Shown here piece by piece: positions 59,626-64,000 of a stretch of 64,000 nt of DNA (its first letter is position 1; every line of letters begins with the position of its first letter). Position numbers and translations under genes: made by a program. Below the pieces are notes generated by a model that worked only from the letters and a program-made list of their open reading frames with translations, made no database searches and was not told the DNA's origin. The DNA comes from an uncultured Bartonella sp. (GTDB lineage: Bacteria; Pseudomonadota; Alphaproteobacteria; Rhizobiales; Rhizobiaceae): the NCBI RefSeq assembly GCF_945277285.1, contig NZ_CALYPR010000006.1:1-64000 (forward strand). The letters run 5' to 3'.

Positions 59626-59653
59626 ATACTAAATATAGAGTTAAAATCGTCAA
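59626..59653 (-). promoter_or_regulatory. Predicted nrdJ promoter overlapped by NrdR box 2
   Basis: On the minus strand TTGACG (59653-59648), a 16-bp spacer and TAGTAT (59631-59626) form a sigma-70-like promoter. The 16-mer ATACTAAATATAGAGT at 59626-59641 matches the NrdR consensus at 13 of 16 positions and covers the -10 element and part of the spacer. This arrangement fits repression of nrdJ by ATP/dATP-sensing NrdR. Confidence 0.65.
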
Positions 59654-59705
59654 TTTTTAAGTTTTACACAACGATTCCCGCCCTTTTTAACATGTGCAAA
59701 ATGAC

Positions 59706-59733
59706 AAAAAAATGCGAGCTGTATACGCTCGCA
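59706..59733 (-). terminator. Minus-strand intrinsic terminator just upstream of the nrdJ promoter
   Basis: TGCGAGC and GCTCGCA (59733-59727 with 59719-59713) pair perfectly around a 7-nt loop, followed on the minus strand by seven Ts (59712-59706). It lies about 380 nt beyond the Nudix gene, which has its own terminator nearer by. It may end a separate short RNA or insulate the nrdJ promoter. Confidence 0.7.
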
Positions 59734-59866
59734 CTGACAATGTTAATCGCACACTCATTTACGCATGATCACAATTGACGCATGTTTACAAAAGGAAACG
59801 CCGTACGCTTTATATTGTTAATCAACATTCTAAAATCATAAAAGAACAAAAGCACTTTCACGTCAA
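59706..59866 (-). ncRNA. Candidate small RNA between the Nudix gene and nrdJ
   Basis: On the minus strand TTGACG (59866-59861), a 17-bp spacer and TTTTAT (59843-59838) could start a transcript near 59831. This would end at the seven-T terminator at 59706, giving roughly 125 nt. No ORF with a ribosome-binding site lies within. Only promoter-like and terminator sequences support it; no known RNA family was recognised. The remaining DNA of 59734-60050 contains nothing else supportable. Confidence 0.3.
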
Positions 59867-60051
59867 GGTGTCGTTTGTTCAAATTTCAAAACAACTAAAT
59901 ATAGTAGCCTATGCGGTGGAAAATGATGTGAATAATGGGGATGGCCGAATTCGTTACTTTATTTTTTTGAAAACTGTGTGAACGATTGAATATGCATTCT
60001 CATATCCACGACAAAGACCAATTAAAAAAATATAGAATTTAGGGTGGCATA

Positions 60052-60098
60052 GGAAAAACGAATCACTTTTTTAGTGAATCCCGGATGACATCCGGAAT
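60052..60098 (-). terminator. Terminator region after the Nudix gene
   Basis: On the minus strand, CCGGAT-GTC-ATCCGG is followed directly by GATTCACT-AAAAA-AGTGATTC (one mismatch) and then GTTTTT. The double hairpin begins about 18 nt after the Nudix stop codon and is a good candidate for ending the ubiH-type/Nudix transcripts. Confidence 0.6.
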
Positions 60099-60115
60099 CG
60101 AAATGAAAGATCACA

Positions 60116-60607
60116 TCAGCGTGGTTTATATTCGAGTAGCAGTTTTTTTAACTGCGGTTCGACTACGCGATTCGCTGCTTCGTTAGGGGAGACCCACTCA
60201 AAAATACGTTGCCCCCGTTCAGGCCATTTCTTTTCCTGATGAGAATAAAGGACAGCAAATACATCGACTGTGAAATTGCCGTTTTCGCCGTTTGGCATAT
60301 CTGTTTTGGTATATTGATAAGAGCCTATTGAGATTGTTTCGGCAATGCCGCGCACGCCTGCTTCCTCGTAGGCTTCTTGAAGAGCAGCCTGAGACAGCGT
60401 TCGACCGGGCATCGGCCAGCCCTTCGGAATAATCCAGCGTCCGGTACCTCGGCTTGTAATAAGCAAAAACTCGACTGCACCCTTATGGAGGCGATAGACC
60501 AAGGCGCCCACTTGCAAAAAATGAGTGCCGTAAACAACGATTTTTTTGTCAGCGGCAACCAAAGTTCCATTTAAAATGTTCGGCTGGACCATATGAGTCT
60601 TTCTCAT
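60116..60607 (-). CDS. Nudix hydrolase
   Basis: This 163-aa protein has a Nudix box in the variant form seen in a rhizobial subgroup: IIPKGWPMPGRTLSQAAL, then QEAYEEAGV (about 70-95). The catalytic EEAG core is present, while the usual GE and RE positions read GR and QE. The substrate is thus not predictable; candidates are nucleoside polyphosphates, diadenosine polyphosphates or diphosphoinositol-like compounds. Start ATG 60607 or ATG 60592 are both possible. It lies 108 bp downstream of the hydroxylase gene on the same strand. Confidence 0.88.
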   Translation of the reverse strand: MRKTHMVQPNILNGTLVAADKKIVVYGTHFLQVGALVYRLHKGAVEFLLITSRGTGRWIIPKGWPMPGRTLSQAALQEAYEEAGVRGIAETISIGSYQYTKTDMPNGENGNFTVDVFAVLYSHQEKKWPERGQRIFEWVSPNEAANRVVEPQLKKLLLEYKPR

Positions 60608-60715
60608 TCTCGCAAGACGTGGATACGGTTAGACTAAACCAGATATAATAGACGACAGGAAGTCCTTTGCAGTTAGTTTCACCCGCCTGTCAAATAGGTC
60701 AAAAGATTTTATGTC

Positions 60716-61933
60716 CTATTTGAATGGCAAACACAAGGTTTGGGCAATTGCCCGGAAGCCATTTCCTGGATACATGCCTTCGCGCATAAATATATTTCTA
60801 AGCGGGGCAAAATTGCGCAATAATTCTAATCCGGCGCTGCGAACAAGCTGGGCGGGCAACATGTTCGAGAGCAATGCAGTGTTGAGAGCGTGTACTGACC
60901 CCGTACGAACCCAGATGTCGACCGTCCGATATCTGTTATAGGCATCCATGACCGTGTTGCTGCCGACATCATTTTCATCTTTTTCAAGTGCACTCACTAG
61001 ATTGGTTGCGTCACGAATACCTAGGTTAAGTCCCTGTGCACCAATCGGCGGAAATACATGGGCAGCTTCACCAACGAGAATTGTTCTGTTGCGGGCAAAG
61101 GCTTTTGGAACAATTCCCGACAAAGGCCAAGCTTGAGCTTGTGTAATAACTTTTACTTTGCCTAGTATTGCCTGCATACGCTCTTCAATGGCATGCGCAA
61201 GACCTTCAGGCCCGAGCCCAAGAATTCTATTGGCACGTACCGGATTGAGCACCCATACCAGACTGGATTTTTTCCCCGGCAGCGGAACTTGGGTAAATGG
61301 CCCATCTTCAGTATGAAATTCGGTGGAGATATTGTTATGTGGAAATTCATGCTCGAAGCTCAATATCACAGCAGTTTGCGGGTAGTTCCACTGGCGGCAA
61401 TCGATTCCGGCGGCAATTCGAGCTTTTGAGTTGCGCCCGTCAGCTGCTACAACTAGCGCGACATCCAGTGTCGAATTATCTTCAAGTGTGATAGTAATAT
61501 GATCATCAAAATGAACTACCGACTTTGCTGCAAGTGGCACTTTCGTTATCAGCTTGCAATTGAGTACAGCCTGATTGATTGCATTGTTTAAAGCGACATT
61601 GGGCATATTATAACCGAACGCAACCTCGCCGATTTCGGACGAATGGAAACTCACAACAGGGCTGCGGATCAGTCTTTTTGTGCCATCAACAATCCGCATG
61701 GTTGAAAGTGCAGCTGCTTCGTCTTTCAAACTTTCCCAAATGTTGAGTGATTCGAGAATCTTGATTGCAGGCATCATGAGGGCGGTGGTGCGAAGATCGT
61801 TGCTATTTGTTGCCGGCCCAATTAACAAAGATGCGTGTCCTTTTTGAGCTGCTGCAAGCGCCGAAATCATACCCGCTGGCCCGGCACCGATGATTGCTAT
61901 TGCGTTTTTTGTTTTGTCTACCGGAGCTACCAT
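60716..61933 (-). CDS. UbiH/UbiF/COQ6-family FAD-dependent hydroxylase (ubiquinone biosynthesis)
   Basis: This 405-aa flavoprotein monooxygenase has an N-terminal Rossmann motif (IAIIGAGPAGMISALAAAQKG), the DG motif VVAADGRNSKARIAAGI and the GD-type motif ILVGEAAHVFPPIGAQGLNLG. These define the ubiquinone-ring hydroxylases. In alphaproteobacteria one such enzyme may hydroxylate more than one ring position, so UbiH, UbiF and UbiL cannot be told apart here. It is divergent from pcs. Confidence 0.9.
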   Translation of the reverse strand: MVAPVDKTKNAIAIIGAGPAGMISALAAAQKGHASLLIGPATNSNDLRTTALMMPAIKILESLNIWESLKDEAAALSTMRIVDGTKRLIRSPVVSFHSSEIGEVAFGYNMPNVALNNAINQAVLNCKLITKVPLAAKSVVHFDDHITITLEDNSTLDVALVVAADGRNSKARIAAGIDCRQWNYPQTAVILSFEHEFPHNNISTEFHTEDGPFTQVPLPGKKSSLVWVLNPVRANRILGLGPEGLAHAIEERMQAILGKVKVITQAQAWPLSGIVPKAFARNRTILVGEAAHVFPPIGAQGLNLGIRDATNLVSALEKDENDVGSNTVMDAYNRYRTVDIWVRTGSVHALNTALLSNMLPAQLVRSAGLELLRNFAPLRNIFMREGMYPGNGFRAIAQTLCLPFK

Positions 61934-62111
61934 TTCCGAGCCTTTCTATAGTTTTATCCATAGTTCAATTTGAGCATGAAGTTAGCACAATATGTGTTTC
62001 AATCCAGTAATTATAAACAATTGTTTCAATTTTTGTGATCAGTGATAGAAAGGAATACAAATTTTATGCAGGTCCGTGATACTCACATCTGACAAAAGGG
62101 GCTATTGTGCT

Positions 62112-62885
62112 TTGAAAAACAAATTTGCCGGTAAAATAAGAAGTGGTGCCGAAAAATTACGCCATAAAAAAGTGACAATGCCACAAGCAAGAGCATTTTC
62201 TGTTCATCTTCTTACTGCATCAGGATCGTTTCTCGCGTTTTTGTCACTGGTTGCTGCTTCCGAGAAAGAATGGACGGCAATGTTTGGTTGGTTGGGACTT
62301 GCCTTGCTGGTTGATGGAATTGACGGGCCAATTGCCCGTAAGCTGCAAGTCAAATATGTTCTTCCAACATGGTCGGGCGAACTTCTTGACAATATAATAG
62401 ATTATGTCACCTATGTTCTTATTCCGGCATTTGCGCTTTATCAAAGCGGTTTTATGGGCGAGGGACTCTCGTTTCTTTCTGGCGCTATAATTGTGGTGTC
62501 GTCGGCCATCTATTATGCCGATACTGGCATGAAGACGAAGGAAAATTTTTTCAAAGGTTTTCCGGTCGTCTGGAATATGCTTGTTTTTACTCTTTTTATT
62601 GTTAAACCCGGCGAATGGACAGCTTTCAGCATTGTCGTGATTTCGGCGATAATTTCGTTTTTACCAATTTATTTTCTGCATCCCGTGCGGGTCAAACGGT
62701 TGCGCCCGTTAAATCTCACGGTGTTTCTGGTGTGGTGCGCACTCGGTATTGTCGGCATCTGCTATCGGCTTAATTCACCAGAATGGGTTAAAATAGGCAT
62801 GACAATTTCAGGCCTTTATATTTATGTTATTGGCGCGATCATGCAATTATTCCCACAACTTGGAGCGCAAGAAAGCCAATCCTGA
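62112..62885 (+). CDS. pcs: Phosphatidylcholine synthase
   Basis: Pcs condenses CDP-diacylglycerol with choline at the inner membrane. It is the choline-dependent route to phosphatidylcholine in rhizobia and Brucella. The variant CDP-alcohol phosphotransferase motif is DGIDGPIARKLQVKYVLPTWSGELLDNIID (quoted in part: DGIDGPIARKLQ, then GELLDNIID). About eight hydrophobic helices follow. The start is uncertain. TTG 62112 behind AAAAGGGG gives 257 aa, close to family size, whereas GTG 62076 gives 269 aa without a spaced ribosome-binding site. Confidence 0.93.
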   Translation: MKNKFAGKIRSGAEKLRHKKVTMPQARAFSVHLLTASGSFLAFLSLVAASEKEWTAMFGWLGLALLVDGIDGPIARKLQVKYVLPTWSGELLDNIIDYVTYVLIPAFALYQSGFMGEGLSFLSGAIIVVSSAIYYADTGMKTKENFFKGFPVVWNMLVFTLFIVKPGEWTAFSIVVISAIISFLPIYFLHPVRVKRLRPLNLTVFLVWCALGIVGICYRLNSPEWVKIGMTISGLYIYVIGAIMQLFPQLGAQESQS

Positions 62886-63001
62886 GAATTTACCAAATTT
62901 TAATTTTTATTGACTGCATCGTTTTAGCGGCGACGAGTTCGATTGCTTTTATGGTGAATAATGATTTAAATAGCAGCAGTCTTTCTTAAGGAGTTCGGAC
63001 G

Positions 63002-64000
63002 ATGCAACTTGATTTCGGTGGCGGGGAAGAGGTCACTTTTTTAAAAGAAGGTCGCGCAGGAATTGTTCGGCTCACACGTCCGCAAGCGTTAAATGCGCTG
63101 AGTTTCAATATGGTATTGGCATTAGAAAAAGCCTTGCACAGTTGGGAGACAGATGACGATGTGCTATGTGTCGTCATCGAAGGCGAAGGGAGGGCCTTTT
63201 GCTCCGGTGGCGATGTTGTTTCTGCCTATAAAGCGGGTAAGGGGGGGAAGCCGGCCTACGATTATTTCTCTTCAGAATACAGGCTTAACGGCTATATAGG
63301 GCGTTTTCCCAAGCCTTATATAGCAATTCTGGATGGTATCTGTATGGGAGGCGGAGCGGGCATATCCGTTCACGGTTCTCATCGTATCGTTACGGAAAAT
63401 ACACTTTTTGCAATGCCTGAAGGTGCAATTGGTTTTTTCCCAGATGTCGGGGCCGGTGATTTTCTTTCACGACTGAACGGCCATTTCGGCATGTATTTGG
63501 CGTTAACCGGTGCAAGGTGCAAATGGGGTGATTGCCTGCAAACAGGATTGGCAACCCATGCCGTTTCGCAAGATAATCTTGAAGAATTGCGAGCTAGTAT
63601 TATTGACCAGGGTAATCCACGACCCGCTCTGGAAAAATATGCAGTAGAAGTCAATTATGAAACCAATGCCGAAACACGTTCGCTCATAGCCGATTGTTTT
63701 AATACGGACTCGCTTGAGGCTTGCATCAATCAGCTTAAACAAAAAGTGAGTGAAGGCAGCGCTTTTGCCGAAGAAACCCTTGGCAGATTTTCAAAAAGTT
63801 CACCAACAAGCTTGATGGTTATCTGGCGCGCCATGAAGCAATGTAAGCCGCTCGGCCTTAATGATTGTTTGAAGCTTGAAAACAGAATTGCCCATCATAT
63901 GATGGATAATCATGATTTTTATGAAGGGGTACGCGCTGTTTTGATTGATAAAGATAACAAGCCAAACTGGCTGCCAGATACTTTGTCCGGCGTAACTGAC
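63002..64000 (+). CDS. 3-hydroxyisobutyryl-CoA hydrolase (enoyl-CoA hydratase superfamily), partial at 3' end
   Basis: An open frame of 333 codons starts at ATG 63002 behind AAGGAG and runs off the window, so the gene is truncated only by the window edge. The crotonase fold is clear: GIVRLTRPQALNALSFNM, GRAFCSGGDV, and GICMGGGAGISVHGSHRIV as oxyanion hole. Glu140 and Asp148 in AMPEGAIGFFPDVG are the catalytic pair of the hydrolases. The enzyme acts in valine degradation. A general enoyl-CoA hydratase is less likely because of length and the PDVG motif. Confidence 0.9.
   Translation, partial: MQLDFGGGEEVTFLKEGRAGIVRLTRPQALNALSFNMVLALEKALHSWETDDDVLCVVIEGEGRAFCSGGDVVSAYKAGKGGKPAYDYFSSEYRLNGYIGRFPKPYIAILDGICMGGGAGISVHGSHRIVTENTLFAMPEGAIGFFPDVGAGDFLSRLNGHFGMYLALTGARCKWGDCLQTGLATHAVSQDNLEELRASIIDQGNPRPALEKYAVEVNYETNAETRSLIADCFNTDSLEACINQLKQKVSEGSAFAEETLGRFSKSSPTSLMVIWRAMKQCKPLGLNDCLKLENRIAHHMMDNHDFYEGVRAVLIDKDNKPNWLPDTLSGVTD

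Noticed and set aside
59355-59640. Cobalamin riboswitch upstream of nrdJ
   Set aside because: B12-dependent enzymes are sometimes neighbours of cobalamin riboswitches, but no B12-box-like sequence could be found in the leader on the nrdJ strand.
59775-59981. Plus-strand 68-codon ORF upstream of nrdJ
   Set aside because: Starts with TTG, lacks a ribosome-binding site, product looks random and Lys/Val-rich, and the interval fits non-coding DNA with a minus-strand terminator.
60116-60607. Inactive Nudix box
   Set aside because: The GR and QE changes look degenerate, but they agree with a known alphaproteobacterial variant of the motif (PKGWP...G, EAxEEAGV), so loss of activity is not inferred.

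Overview
The window reads as the chromosome of an alphaproteobacterium of the order Hyphomicrobiales (Rhizobiales), moderately AT-rich. Markers for this are the alphaproteobacterial RpoB/RpoC lengths (1379 and 1402 aa), LpxI in place of LpxH inside the bamA-lpxD-fabZ-lpxA-lpxI-lpxB cluster, an EipB (DUF1849) envelope protein, a DUF1489 protein, a choline-dependent phosphatidylcholine synthase, a SPOR-domain D,D-carboxypeptidase and a B12-dependent ribonucleotide reductase. Protein flavour and low GC suggest a Bartonella-like organism (bee-gut Bartonella is a guess). No 16S gene is present to settle it.

Layout. 1-12.7 kb: tail of tuf, tRNA-Trp, then secE-nusG-rplK-rplA-rplJ-rplL-rpoB-rpoC with structured intercistronic regions, closed by a strong terminator. 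12.7-18.3 kb: small single genes (membrane protein with a His/Asn/Asp tail, MerR regulator, DUF1624 membrane acyltransferase, nitroreductase, a possible 33-aa membrane protein, L-serine dehydratase, DUF1489). 18.3-25.4 kb: SPOR D,D-carboxypeptidase, clpS-clpA, HIT protein, a GDPD-family protein with eroded catalytic residues, RidA, EipB. 25.6-38.8 kb: rpsB-tsf-pyrH-frr-uppS-cdsA-rseP-bamA-lpxD-fabZ-lpxA-lpxI-lpxB, linking translation, UMP kinase, undecaprenyl and phospholipid precursors, outer-membrane assembly and lipid A synthesis.

39.1-47.5 kb looks like an accessory amino-acid block: a polar amino-acid ABC transporter operon with a D-amino-acid dehydrogenase gene inserted between its permease and ATPase genes, and a LysR regulator divergent from a metabolite:H+ symporter and an M20 amidohydrolase. 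47.8-53.2 kb: thyA-folA, hflK-hflC-DUF2065, degP. 53.4-64 kb: serB, miaA, nrdJ with an elaborate upstream region, a Nudix hydrolase, a UbiH-type hydroxylase, pcs and the start of a 3-hydroxyisobutyryl-CoA hydrolase gene that runs off the end.

Most of the window is ordinary core genome. The best leads for something new are non-coding. Upstream of nrdJ, two NrdR-like boxes sit exactly 32 bp apart over a promoter, and an intrinsic-terminator hairpin follows about 70 nt into the leader. Two further minus-strand intrinsic terminators (47.6 kb and 59.7 kb) lack an obvious gene feeding them and may end small RNAs. No CRISPR, prophage, IS element, rRNA or replication origin was seen.
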